Shown piece after piece: positions 7,570 to 15,015 of a stretch of DNA of 26,353 bases; position 1 is the first letter of the stretch; every line of letters begins with the position of its first letter. The stretch lies in NCBI GenBank assembly GCA_023386835.1, contig JAEWIY010000189.1, positions 1 through 26,353 on the forward strand, in the 5' to 3' direction. Under the pieces are notes generated by a model. The model did no database searches. It saw nothing but the letters and a program-made list of their open reading frames with translations, and was not told where the DNA came from. Source of the stretch: Verrucomicrobiota bacterium. Its GTDB lineage: Bacteria > Verrucomicrobiota > Verrucomicrobiia > Opitutales > Opitutaceae. The translations under genes and the position numbers were made by a program.

Positions 7570-8700
7570 CTACTTCAATTGGACGTCCCAAACCTTGGAG
7601 CGGCGGGATTGGCCGGCGGGACCTTCGACGTGCAGCACCACGACAAAGTTACCCGGCTTTTCATAGCGGTGCACCGGGTGCTGTTCGGTCGACGTGTGCC
7701 CGTCACCGAAGTCCCAGTGCCAGCGGGTGACTTCGCCGAACGACTCGTCGCGAAAGGCGACCAGCCGTTGGTTGAGGTCGGCGACGCGAAAGCTCCAGCG
7801 CGCTCCAATCGCCGGACGCAACGCGGGCTCGATCGGCATCAGCCGGAAGGCCGGCAGCAAGGTGGCATCTCCGAAAGAGGATCGATGGCGTGAGAGCGTC
7901 CAAAAGCCGTTATTCCCGCGCCGATTGCCGTCGTCGTAGTCGATGATGATCCAGCCGAGCCCGATGATCTTGTTCACCTCCAACACCGATTCCACCGCGC
8001 GCGCGGGCCCCTCGGGTCCGGCATAGTCGAACGGAGTGATCCAGAATTCGAGAGTCAGCCGTCCGCCCTGGCCGGGCTCAAAGTCATAACGCGTGGCCGC
8101 GTTCGCCCAGGGGAGTTCCTTGATCCAGGTCGCTGCGCCCCAAGCCATCGCCCAGTCCTTGTCGCGCGCTGGAGTGAAGATGTGGTAGTTCTGCGCGTGG
8201 ACACCGTGCATTGCCCACCTCGCGTCCGCCGGGTTGATCCGCGTATCCCGCTGGGCCCGACGTTCGCCCACTGTCTCCGGTGTCCAAATACGCGTATGGC
8301 TCGGATCGACCAACGGGCCGCCGGACGCGTCGCCGTCGACCATCACTTCAAACGTGTCGTTCTTCAGTCCCGGTCCGGCGAAGTCCCAGTAGTCGTCATA
8401 CGCTTCGTAGAGGAAGTAGAGCCGGTTGAGCCCCTTCACCCAGCCGACGCGCACACGCACGTCGAGGTTGGCGGGATCGGGCGCGGCGTGTTTTCCGTCC
8501 GCATCGATCAGGTGCTCCATGCCGATGTGGTACGACTCCGGGACCATGTCCCAATCGTTTGGGTCGCCATCGATCCGCGGGATCTGGTCGGCGGGGAACT
8601 GGAACACCTGAAACGTGACTTCCGGGCGATCGAGTCCGAGCACGTCAGATCCCGCCAGAAGGCAAAGACCCAGACCAAGGCACACGCGACGACCAAACAT
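7570..8700 (-). CDS. Exported CBM9-like domain and PKD domain protein
   Basis: The 376-residue protein has a signal peptide (MFGRRVCLGLGLCLLAG, cleavage near VLG). The N-terminal half matches the pattern of carbohydrate-binding family 9-like domains: IPRIDGDPNDWDMVPES, then GLNRLYFLYEAYDDYWDF and NDTFEVMVDGDASGG. The C-terminal 80 residues form a PKD domain: FGEVTRWHWDFGDGHTS, then HPVHRYEKPGNFVVVLHV. There is no obvious catalytic domain, so it probably binds sugars at the cell surface or in the periplasm. It is the first gene of a two-gene minus-strand operon with the PL22-like gene, which suggests a shared pectin- or uronate-related role. It diverges from the surface protein starting at 8859; the 158-base gap between them should hold both promoters. 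Confidence 0.8.
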   Translation of the reverse strand: MFGRRVCLGLGLCLLAGSDVLGLDRPEVTFQVFQFPADQIPRIDGDPNDWDMVPESYHIGMEHLIDADGKHAAPDPANLDVRVRVGWVKGLNRLYFLYEAYDDYWDFAGPGLKNDTFEVMVDGDASGGPLVDPSHTRIWTPETVGERRAQRDTRINPADARWAMHGVHAQNYHIFTPARDKDWAMAWGAATWIKELPWANAATRYDFEPGQGGRLTLEFWITPFDYAGPEGPARAVESVLEVNKIIGLGWIIIDYDDGNRRGNNGFWTLSRHRSSFGDATLLPAFRLMPIEPALRPAIGARWSFRVADLNQRLVAFRDESFGEVTRWHWDFGDGHTSTEQHPVHRYEKPGNFVVVLHVEGPAGQSRRSKVWDVQLK

Positions 8701-8858
8701 ATGGTGGGTAAAGGGGGCCGCCAGCGTAGGTCAGCGAACGGGTGGGGCGAGAGGGATTTGGACTCTGACGGTTAGAGCGGTTCTTCAGGTATCGATCGTC
8801 AGTACGTCGCGTGGTTACTCCGAACAGAGCGGCCGTTCTGGTGTCTGCGCCGCGCGCC

Positions 8859-10895
8859 ATGTTTCGCCGTCCCAGCTTCTTGCCCGTCCTGCTCGTCCTG
8901 ACTTGTGTCCGACTCACCGCCGCGACCGCGACCTTGCAGGTGACGGCGCACTCGGTGGACCTGCGTCCGGCGACGCTCCCTGGAACGGGTCTCACGGTCG
9001 CCTTCTCGACCTATTCCGCCACGCGGGACCCCCTGTTCGTAACGACGGATGATGGGCTGCTTGCGTCCGGTGAGTTGCGGGTGCGTGACGCGGCCGCGGG
9101 CACGTACGAAACCGATTTCCTCGTGATGCAGGGATCGACGATCCTGGAGTACGGTTCAGTCGTGCTGACACTGCCGGGCGACAATGATGGCAACGGCGTC
9201 CCCGACTTTCTTGAGGCGGGCCGTGCGGTGTCGTTCGATGCGACGGGCACCGCCAGTTGGGATTTGCCGGCCCAGGCACCGGTGGCGGTGACCGCCCATT
9301 TTGAGCGGGCGGCGGGATCGGCGGCAGGCACGTATCAGCTGAACTTGCCGCGTGCGGGTGGGATGGTGCAGCTCACGGCTCCGTTTGTGTTGGTGGCGTC
9401 GGTCCCAGCCGAGTCGCAGGCCATCTACACCCGCGGCGCCACCAGCAACACGTTGGCCTTCAGTTTCCGGATGACCGATGAGGTCGGGGCGCCTGGCCCG
9501 CTTTCGTTCGGCCGCGCCACGTTTGCGGTCAACGGACCCGACAGCGTGACGTTGGCGCCGTTTACGGTGACCGACAGCTTCGGCCTCGAATATACGCTCG
9601 GCGCCATGACGCTGACGCGGAGTGGTTCGCGCTATTCCGGTGCGGCGGAGCTTAGCGACGGGTCACCGGAGACGCCTTGGGGTGACTACCGTCGCTGGAT
9701 GGTCGAGATCAACGACCTGAACGACAGTGACGGCGACGGCATCCCCGATCTTTCGGACAACTTGCCGGTGAGCGTGCCGGTGATCACCGCGCAGCCGGCC
9801 AACGTCACCGTGGCCGCCGGGGGCGCGGCCCACTTTGCGGTGACGGCAACGGGCGGCGCCCTGGCTTACCAGTGGTACTTCAACGGCACGCCGATTGACC
9901 GGGCGGAAAACCCGCAGCTCGCGTTGAATAATGTCCAGCCGTCACAAGCCGGCCAATACCACGTGACGGTGACCAACAGCGCCGGCTCGGTGAACAGCGC
10001 CGTGGCCACCCTGACGGTCACCACCAACGGCGGCGGAGGGAACGGTGGTGGCGGTGGAGGTGGAGGTGGCGGCGGCGGAGATGGTGGAGGTGGAGGTGGA
10101 GGTGGCGGTGGCGAACCGCCGCCCGCCTCGGCTCGTCTGGTCAACCTCTCGATCCGGGCGCGGACCGGGACGGTGGATAATCCCTTGATCGTCGGAGCGG
10201 TGATGAACGGCGACCCGCAGTTGCTGCTGCGCGCCGCTGGTCCGGCGTTGGAGCCGCACGGCGTCAACGGCTTCGCCGCGGATCCCCTGCTGACGGTGTT
10301 TAACGGCGAGACGCCGATTGCGAACAACGACAACTGGAATGCGGCCGACGCGCAGGTGAGCGGGGCGATCCTCAGCTCGGGAGCCTTTGCGTTCCCCGCC
10401 GGCAGCCGCGACGCGGCGATGGTCATCGGATCGCTGGGCAGCCTGAGCGCCCACGTGACCTCACCGACTCCGGGCGTGACGCTCGCGGAGATCTATCGGG
10501 TGCCTGGCAGCGGCGGACGGCTCATCAACCTGTCCACCCGCTCCCATGCTGGTTCGGGCGAAGATACGATGATTGCCGGTTTTGTGATCGAAGGCGAGGG
10601 TCAGCTCCGGCTCCTGTTGCGCGGTATTGGTCCCACCCTTACGCAGTACCAGGTGCCCAATGCCCTGGCTGATCCGGTCCTGGTGCTTTACCGTGGAAAC
10701 ACCGTGATCGACACCAATGACGACTGGAAAGCCGAGGACGCGGCGGCCATGGCAGGCGTCGCCTTTGCGCTGCCGGTCGGCAGCAAGGACGCGGCGCTGG
10801 TCGTGAGTTTGGGTGGTGGGGTGTATTCTTTGCACGTGCGGGGTGCCAATAACTCTTCAGGTACCGCCTTGGCCGAGGTCTACGTTTTACCCTAG
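8859..10895 (+). CDS. Secreted Ig-like surface protein with glycine tract and paired C-terminal repeats
   Basis: From ATG 8859 this is 678 residues with a signal peptide (MFRRPSFLPVLLVLTCVRL, cleavage near TAA); a GTG at 8811 in the same frame would place 16 residues before it and is less likely. The N-terminal part is beta-rich and has two acidic Ca-binding-like stretches (DNDGNGVPDFLE and NDSDGDGIPDLSDN). An Ig-like domain follows (ITAQPANVTVAAGG to GQYHVTVTNSAGSV), then a nearly pure glycine linker. After that come two homologous repeats of about 110 residues, each starting RLVNLSIRAR or RLINLSTRSH and running through LLLRAAGPAL or LLLRGIGPTL and DDW/DNW. Such repeats are typical of large secreted verrucomicrobial proteins. 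The function may be adhesion or surface structure; no catalytic motif was seen. The glycine tract may be prone to length variation. Confidence 0.85.
   Translation: MFRRPSFLPVLLVLTCVRLTAATATLQVTAHSVDLRPATLPGTGLTVAFSTYSATRDPLFVTTDDGLLASGELRVRDAAAGTYETDFLVMQGSTILEYGSVVLTLPGDNDGNGVPDFLEAGRAVSFDATGTASWDLPAQAPVAVTAHFERAAGSAAGTYQLNLPRAGGMVQLTAPFVLVASVPAESQAIYTRGATSNTLAFSFRMTDEVGAPGPLSFGRATFAVNGPDSVTLAPFTVTDSFGLEYTLGAMTLTRSGSRYSGAAELSDGSPETPWGDYRRWMVEINDLNDSDGDGIPDLSDNLPVSVPVITAQPANVTVAAGGAAHFAVTATGGALAYQWYFNGTPIDRAENPQLALNNVQPSQAGQYHVTVTNSAGSVNSAVATLTVTTNGGGGNGGGGGGGGGGGGDGGGGGGGGGGEPPPASARLVNLSIRARTGTVDNPLIVGAVMNGDPQLLLRAAGPALEPHGVNGFAADPLLTVFNGETPIANNDNWNAADAQVSGAILSSGAFAFPAGSRDAAMVIGSLGSLSAHVTSPTPGVTLAEIYRVPGSGGRLINLSTRSHAGSGEDTMIAGFVIEGEGQLRLLLRGIGPTLTQYQVPNALADPVLVLYRGNTVIDTNDDWKAEDAAAMAGVAFALPVGSKDAALVVSLGGGVYSLHVRGANNSSGTALAEVYVLP
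10029..10112 (+). repeat. GGN-triplet tract coding for poly-glycine
   Basis: Twenty-eight consecutive codons are almost all GGN (GGC, GGA, GGT, GGG), broken by one AAC and one GAT. They encode the flexible linker between the Ig-like domain and the C-terminal repeats of the protein at 8859-10895. The closely spaced GG runs could form two-tetrad G-quadruplexes and could slip during replication in units of three, which would keep the frame. Confidence 0.9.
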
Positions 10896-10965
10896 GAGTA
10901 GACCCGAACGATTCCCACCCGCCCGGAGCGGAACGGGTCGGCACGTTGCCCGGTCAGGGGCCGCG

Positions 10966-11319
10966 ATGCCCAAGGAAATGGTCGAATCGTTGCGTGACGC
11001 CGAGGCGCTCCTGCGCAGCGGCGGATGGCGGCCCTGTCGCGAGGCCCGCGGCGCGGAGACTTCCATGCCCGGTTGTTCCTGTTGGTGTATCGACCGGGAG
11101 GATCCGTACGCGCCGGATGCGTTCATCACGCGTTATGGTTTTGCGTTGGAAGTGCCGCATGGTGACTTGTGCCCTCCGTCGGTCCTGCGGTTTCCGCGGT
11201 ACCGGTCCGAGCCGAACTATGCCAAGGCGTACCAGCGCATGCGGCAATTCGTGGAGCGCAGCGACTTCCGCATCGCGCACAGCGAGGATCACACCGCGAT
11301 CGAGCGCAGCGTGCGCTGA
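10966..11319 (+). CDS. Hypothetical protein with CSCWC motif
   Basis: This is a 117-residue protein from ATG 10966, preceded by CAGGGG at a reasonable ribosome-binding distance. I do not recognise a family. The sequence starts with a basic/acidic helix-like segment (MPKEMVESLRDAEALLRSGG), then has a compact cysteine cluster MPGCSCWCIDREDPYAPDAF. The C-terminal half has a helix-like segment (YAKAYQRMRQFVERSDF). No signal peptide or membrane segment was seen. The amino acid composition is balanced, unlike the Arg/Pro/Ala-rich overlapping frames, which supports it as real. The cysteine cluster could bind a metal or be redox-active, but that is inference. Confidence 0.6.
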   Translation: MPKEMVESLRDAEALLRSGGWRPCREARGAETSMPGCSCWCIDREDPYAPDAFITRYGFALEVPHGDLCPPSVLRFPRYRSEPNYAKAYQRMRQFVERSDFRIAHSEDHTAIERSVR

Positions 11320-11406
11320 CGCATCGCCGCCAGGCGGGCCCATGCGCCGGTCGGGACGATCCGCGCTTAGTGTCGTAGTGCTGCGCTCACGACGGGCCCC
11401 AAACCA

Positions 11407-11435
11407 AACGAGCGGGCCCTGACGGCCCGCTCGTT
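11407..11435 (-). terminator. Strong hairpin ending the minus-strand glycoside operon
   Basis: Perfect 12-base arms AACGAGCGGGCC (11407-11418) and GGCCCGCTCGTT (11424-11435) enclose a 5-base loop. On the minus strand the hairpin is followed by TTGGTTTGGGG, a short T-rich run. It lies 31 bases after the stop of the F5/8-type-C gene. It also lies about 90 bases after the plus-strand gene ending at 11319, so it may act in both directions. Confidence 0.75.
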
Positions 11436-11466
11436 CGGTCAGAGGAGGACCTAGCTGTTTGAAGCG

Positions 11467-12129
11467 TCAGCCGCCGGCGGATACGCCGAACACCTCCACC
11501 TCGATGTAGTGGTTCAGCGTATTGCTGGTGTTGCCGGCGCTGTAGAGGCGAACGTAACGGGCCTTCACGCCGTCCGCCGGGGCGGGCACCAGCCGGCCGC
11601 GGAACGTCTCGATGTAGGCCGGATCCTTGCCGGCGCCCAAACCCGAGCTGTTGTCGTGGTCGTTGTTGAACAACGTCGTCACGCCCTCGAGAAAATCCGG
11701 GTCGTTGGACAGTTGCACAACCACGTCGAGGTACGCGCGGGCCTGCGAGTGGTAATGCCACAGCCAGACGGCGTGCACGGTCGCCGCTTGCTCCAGGTCG
11801 ATCTGGACCCACTGCTTGCCGGGTCCGAACTCAACGAAGGCGCCTTCCTCGGCGGACTTGTCACCATCGGTGATCAGCGACGCGTCGCCGATCAGCGGCT
11901 CCTCGTCGCTGGCGGTCACCGGCTTGCCGGCGGCGAGGTTGGTGGTGCCGGCGGGCACGAGAACCTTCGGCGGCTCAGCGGGTTTGGCTTCCAGATTGGG
12001 CAACCGGACCGGAACGGGCGTGCCGACCAGCAACGGTGGCGGCAGCTCGGTCTGCAGGGGGATGCGGTCTGCGGCCGCGACGGAAAGCGCCGGAAGGATC
12101 AAAGCCACCGCAAGGAAGGACGTACGCAT
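11467..12129 (-). CDS. Exported F5/8 type C (discoidin) domain protein
   Basis: From ATG 12129 this is 220 residues with a clear signal peptide (MRTSFLAVALILPALSVAAA). An open frame extends further upstream but lies inside the preceding gene, so the ATG with the signal peptide is chosen. The remainder is one discoidin-like domain: TTNLAAGKPVTASDEEP, ITDGDKSAEEGAFVEFGPG, WVQIDLEQAATVHAVWLWH, and RYVRLYSAGNTSNTLNHYIE near the end. These domains usually bind sugars or surfaces. It is the last gene of the five-gene operon, five bases behind the TIM-barrel/DUF1080 fusion and just before the hairpin at 11407-11435. A role in substrate binding or tethering of the pathway is inferred. Confidence 0.85.
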   Translation of the reverse strand: MRTSFLAVALILPALSVAAADRIPLQTELPPPLLVGTPVPVRLPNLEAKPAEPPKVLVPAGTTNLAAGKPVTASDEEPLIGDASLITDGDKSAEEGAFVEFGPGKQWVQIDLEQAATVHAVWLWHYHSQARAYLDVVVQLSNDPDFLEGVTTLFNNDHDNSSGLGAGKDPAYIETFRGRLVPAPADGVKARYVRLYSAGNTSNTLNHYIEVEVFGVSAGG

Positions 12130-12134
12130 TTGGA

Positions 12135-13643
12135 TTAGAGTTTCTCGATTCGGATGTTCCGGAACGCGACCGGGTTCCCGTGATATTGCAGGCCGATTCG
12201 ACCTTCGCGGGCCATGTCGCGATACGCCTTGTCGAACTTGTTGGGCGTTCCGTCCGGATTCTGGTGGGCCTGGGTCCACTCGTTCAGGTTGGCGTCGACC
12301 ACCTTCTCCCCATCGACGTACACCTCGATGCGCGGCCCACGGGCGAGGACGATCAGGCGATGCCACTGGTCAGCCTCGATCGGCAGGGGCCGGCTTGGTG
12401 CCTGGACGTCGAACAACGATCCAACGACGTGGCGCGGATTCTCGGCCTCACCTTGGAGCAGCTGCACCTCGATCGAGTGGTGGAGCCAGTTCTCGATGTC
12501 ACTGGAGCGGATGAATACCCCACTGTTTCCACCGGCCGGCAGGCGAAACTCGAGGCTCAGGGCGAAGTTGCCGTAGAGGTCGTTGGTCCACAGATCGCCC
12601 TGGCCTTGGGAGACGAGCACGTCGCCTTCCCAGGCCCAGCCACCTGGGGCAAAGGTGGCATTGGAAAGATCCGTCTTCAGTAGCGGCTGCGGCTCGGGCC
12701 AGCGCGCGGGAGAGCTCGCGCGGCGGTCGCGCCAGAGGGCGGCCGGCTCGGCGGTGAACCCAGGGGGCACGACGGCTCCGCGGACCAGATCTTCCAATGG
12801 CGCGCGCACGGCGGTACGGAAAAAGCCGATACTGCGGGCGACGTCGGCCTCGAGCTGCGGCGTATTGTGCTCGTACTCGATGAACGCGATGCCGTTCACG
12901 CCCTGGCGGCGCAACTCGGCGATCTGCGCCCCCGCCTGGCCGATGCCGGTGCCCCAGGGCATGTCATGCCCTTTCCGCGCCGGTTCGCTGATGTCCTTGA
13001 AGTGCAGCTCGAAGATCCGCCCCTCGGCTTGGCGGAGCGAGGCGACGGGATCGAAGCCGCTGCGCGTCCAGTGGCCGGTGTCGGCGCAGAGTCCAAACTG
13101 CGGGCCCAGGTCGCGGATGGCCGCCAGCGCGACCGCCGGGTCGGCGTAGCGCGAAGGGGTGGGGTGGTTGTGCAACGCGATCCGCAGGTTCTTGCCGCGC
13201 ACAAGATCACGCACGAGCGGCAGCCGGTCGGCGGGCACTTCCGTCACAATCGTTTGAATACCGAAGTCCTCGGCAAACGCGATCAGGCGTTTCCAGCCCT
13301 CCTCGTCCTCGGCGCCAGTGACGCCGAAGCTGGCGAGGGTGAGGTCGCGCGCCTTCAGCCACTCTTTCACGGTCTGGCGCTCCTCGGCCGTCATAGCCGG
13401 TCCAAAGACGCCCGAAAGACCGCCGCCGAGCGACTGGCCCGGGTAGGCCTGCAGCAGGCGGACGCCGAGCGCATCGGCCTTGGCCAGCGTTTCGGCAAAC
13501 GTGAACGAGCGGAACGTGTAACACTGCAGGCCCACCTGCAGCCCGGGCGCGCGATCCTGGCCCGCCAGGGGCGCGGACCAGAGCAAAAGGGCCGCGACGA
13601 GCGGAAGCAGGCCGCGGGAGAAGAAGGAAAGTCGATTCAGCAT
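12135..13643 (-). CDS. Exported fusion: xylose-isomerase-like TIM barrel plus DUF1080 (3-keto-disaccharide hydrolase) domain
   Basis: The 502-residue protein has a signal peptide (about residues 1-28, LLPLVAALLLWSAPLAG). Residues about 35-280 form an AP-endonuclease-2/xylose-isomerase-like TIM barrel with candidate metal ligands E135 (VTEVP), H158/H160 (ALHNHP), D188 and H191 (CADTGHW), H214 (FELHFKD) and E256/E258 (FIEYEHN). Residues about 320-502 form a DUF1080 domain: WAWEGDVLVSQ, GNSGVFIRS, HHSIEVQLLQ, and GRIGLQYHGNPVAFRNIRIE. DUF1080 proteins include 3-keto-disaccharide hydrolases, and this type of TIM barrel includes 3-keto-sugar epimerases and lyases. The fusion would join two steps acting on oxidised sugars in one exported enzyme. 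It follows a Gfo/Idh/MocA gene by 13 bases. Domain assignments are confident; substrate and reaction are inferred. Confidence 0.85.
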   Translation of the reverse strand: MLNRLSFFSRGLLPLVAALLLWSAPLAGQDRAPGLQVGLQCYTFRSFTFAETLAKADALGVRLLQAYPGQSLGGGLSGVFGPAMTAEERQTVKEWLKARDLTLASFGVTGAEDEEGWKRLIAFAEDFGIQTIVTEVPADRLPLVRDLVRGKNLRIALHNHPTPSRYADPAVALAAIRDLGPQFGLCADTGHWTRSGFDPVASLRQAEGRIFELHFKDISEPARKGHDMPWGTGIGQAGAQIAELRRQGVNGIAFIEYEHNTPQLEADVARSIGFFRTAVRAPLEDLVRGAVVPPGFTAEPAALWRDRRASSPARWPEPQPLLKTDLSNATFAPGGWAWEGDVLVSQGQGDLWTNDLYGNFALSLEFRLPAGGNSGVFIRSSDIENWLHHSIEVQLLQGEAENPRHVVGSLFDVQAPSRPLPIEADQWHRLIVLARGPRIEVYVDGEKVVDANLNEWTQAHQNPDGTPNKFDKAYRDMAREGRIGLQYHGNPVAFRNIRIEKL

Positions 13644-13656
13644 GGTGGCTCGAAAC

Positions 13657-14991
13657 TCAGAACATCCGGTAGGTCTTGTGGATCAGCGAATCGGCCTCAG
13701 GCAGGCCGACGCAGCGCCCGGCGACGGGATCCCAGTCAAACGCCCGGTTCAGCCGGATCGCGACGTTGCCGAGCAGGTTGAACTCGGTCAGGTCCGCCGA
13801 GTGTTCGGGAATATTGGAACCAGGGGCCGGGCCCCCCTTGATCGCGTTGAGCCACTCGAGGTGCGGATTTCCGCGTGGCACGCGCGGGTAGACCTTTTCC
13901 GGTCGGCGGAACTCGGCCATGCGCGACTCGGGCAGCAGGCGGGGCGACTCGCTGTAGTCCGTCGGTGAATAAATGACGCCCTTGTCACCGCGGTAGAGCA
14001 CGCCGCCGCGCGACAGCTCGCGGCCGGCTTCCAGCTCGGGCGGGCGGGGCGGCTTGCGGGTGCCGTCGTACCACGTGACGACCACCGGCGGCAGCGAACC
14101 GCGCGCCGGGAATTCGTACCGGACGACGGAGCCGAGCGGCGCGGTGATGGAGGAGCCGCCCTCACTTTCGGCCGACACCCGCACGGGCCCGCGCAGGTTG
14201 AGCGTCCAGAACGGTGCGTCGAGCAGGTGACAACCCATGTCGCCCAGCGCGCCGCAGCCGTAATCCCACATGCCGCGCCAGTTGAACGGCGCCAGGTTGG
14301 GGCGGTACGCGCGATACGGCGCCACTCCGAGCCAGAGATTCCAGTCGAGCGTCGCGGGCGGCGTCGCCCCAGCACCCTCCGGCCACGGTATCCCCTGCGG
14401 CCAGACGGGACGGTTCGTCCAGACGGTGATTTCACGGACCGGTCCGATCACGTCGGCCTCGATCCATTCGCGCACGAGCCGGGTGCCTTCGTTGGCGTGG
14501 CCCTGGTTGCCCATCTGCGTGACCACACCGGCCTTGGCGGCGGCGAGCTTGAGCTGACGGGCCTCGCCGATCGTGTGCGTCAGCGGCTTTTGCACGTAAA
14601 CGTGTTTGCCGCGCTCAATCGCCATCAGAGCGACGGGAAAGTGCATGTGGTCCGGCGTCGCGATCGTCACCGCGTCGATCTGGTCGTGCAACTCGTCGAA
14701 CATCCGGCGAAAGTCGCGGTAACGCGGAGCGTCGGGAAACTCGCGGAACGCCTGCCCGCCGCGCTCGAAATCGACGTCGCACAGGCCGACCACGTCCTCC
14801 TCGGCCAGCGCGCGCAGGTCCGAGTAGCCCTTGCCGCCGAGTCCCACCGCGGCGACGCGCACGCGGCGGCCGCGCACGAGATGGCGGTACGGTGAGTCAG
14901 GGCTGCTTTGGGCAAAGACGCTGGGGCCGCAGCAAAGCGCGGCGCCGGCGGCCAGGGAAGAGGCACGAAGAAAATCGCGGCGAGTCGTCAT
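13657..14991 (-). CDS. Tat-exported Gfo/Idh/MocA family oxidoreductase (QKP variant)
   Basis: The 444-residue protein starts with a twin-arginine signal (TTRRDFLRASSLAAGAALC, cleavage near VFAQ). The Rossmann domain begins VRVAAVGLGGKGYSDL, with ATPDHMHFPVALMAIERGKH leading to VYVQKPLTHT. The usual family motif EKP is QKP here. The C-terminal dimerisation domain has YGCGALGDMGCHLLDAPFW, where D251 and H255 resemble the catalytic Asp/His of the family. Such enzymes oxidise or reduce sugar hydroxyls with NAD(P) and are exported folded with cofactor bound, as known for glucose-fructose oxidoreductase. It is the third gene of the operon, 24 bases behind the HEAT-repeat gene and 13 bases before the fusion gene. 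It probably oxidises a glycoside to the keto form; position and substrate are unknown. Confidence 0.87.
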   Translation of the reverse strand: MTTRRDFLRASSLAAGAALCCGPSVFAQSSPDSPYRHLVRGRRVRVAAVGLGGKGYSDLRALAEEDVVGLCDVDFERGGQAFREFPDAPRYRDFRRMFDELHDQIDAVTIATPDHMHFPVALMAIERGKHVYVQKPLTHTIGEARQLKLAAAKAGVVTQMGNQGHANEGTRLVREWIEADVIGPVREITVWTNRPVWPQGIPWPEGAGATPPATLDWNLWLGVAPYRAYRPNLAPFNWRGMWDYGCGALGDMGCHLLDAPFWTLNLRGPVRVSAESEGGSSITAPLGSVVRYEFPARGSLPPVVVTWYDGTRKPPRPPELEAGRELSRGGVLYRGDKGVIYSPTDYSESPRLLPESRMAEFRRPEKVYPRVPRGNPHLEWLNAIKGGPAPGSNIPEHSADLTEFNLLGNVAIRLNRAFDWDPVAGRCVGLPEADSLIHKTYRMF

Positions 14992-15015
14992 AGGTTCAGG
15001 GTGAGCTGTGGAGAA

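Noticed and set aside
10029..10112. Possible CRISPR-like or satellite repeat
   Set aside because: The repetition is GGN codons within one reading frame that encode poly-glycine; there are no spacers or regular repeat units.
12130..12366. N-terminal extension of the discoidin-domain gene to base 12366
   Set aside because: The extension lies inside the preceding fusion gene, has shadow-frame composition and would bury the signal peptide that starts at 12129.
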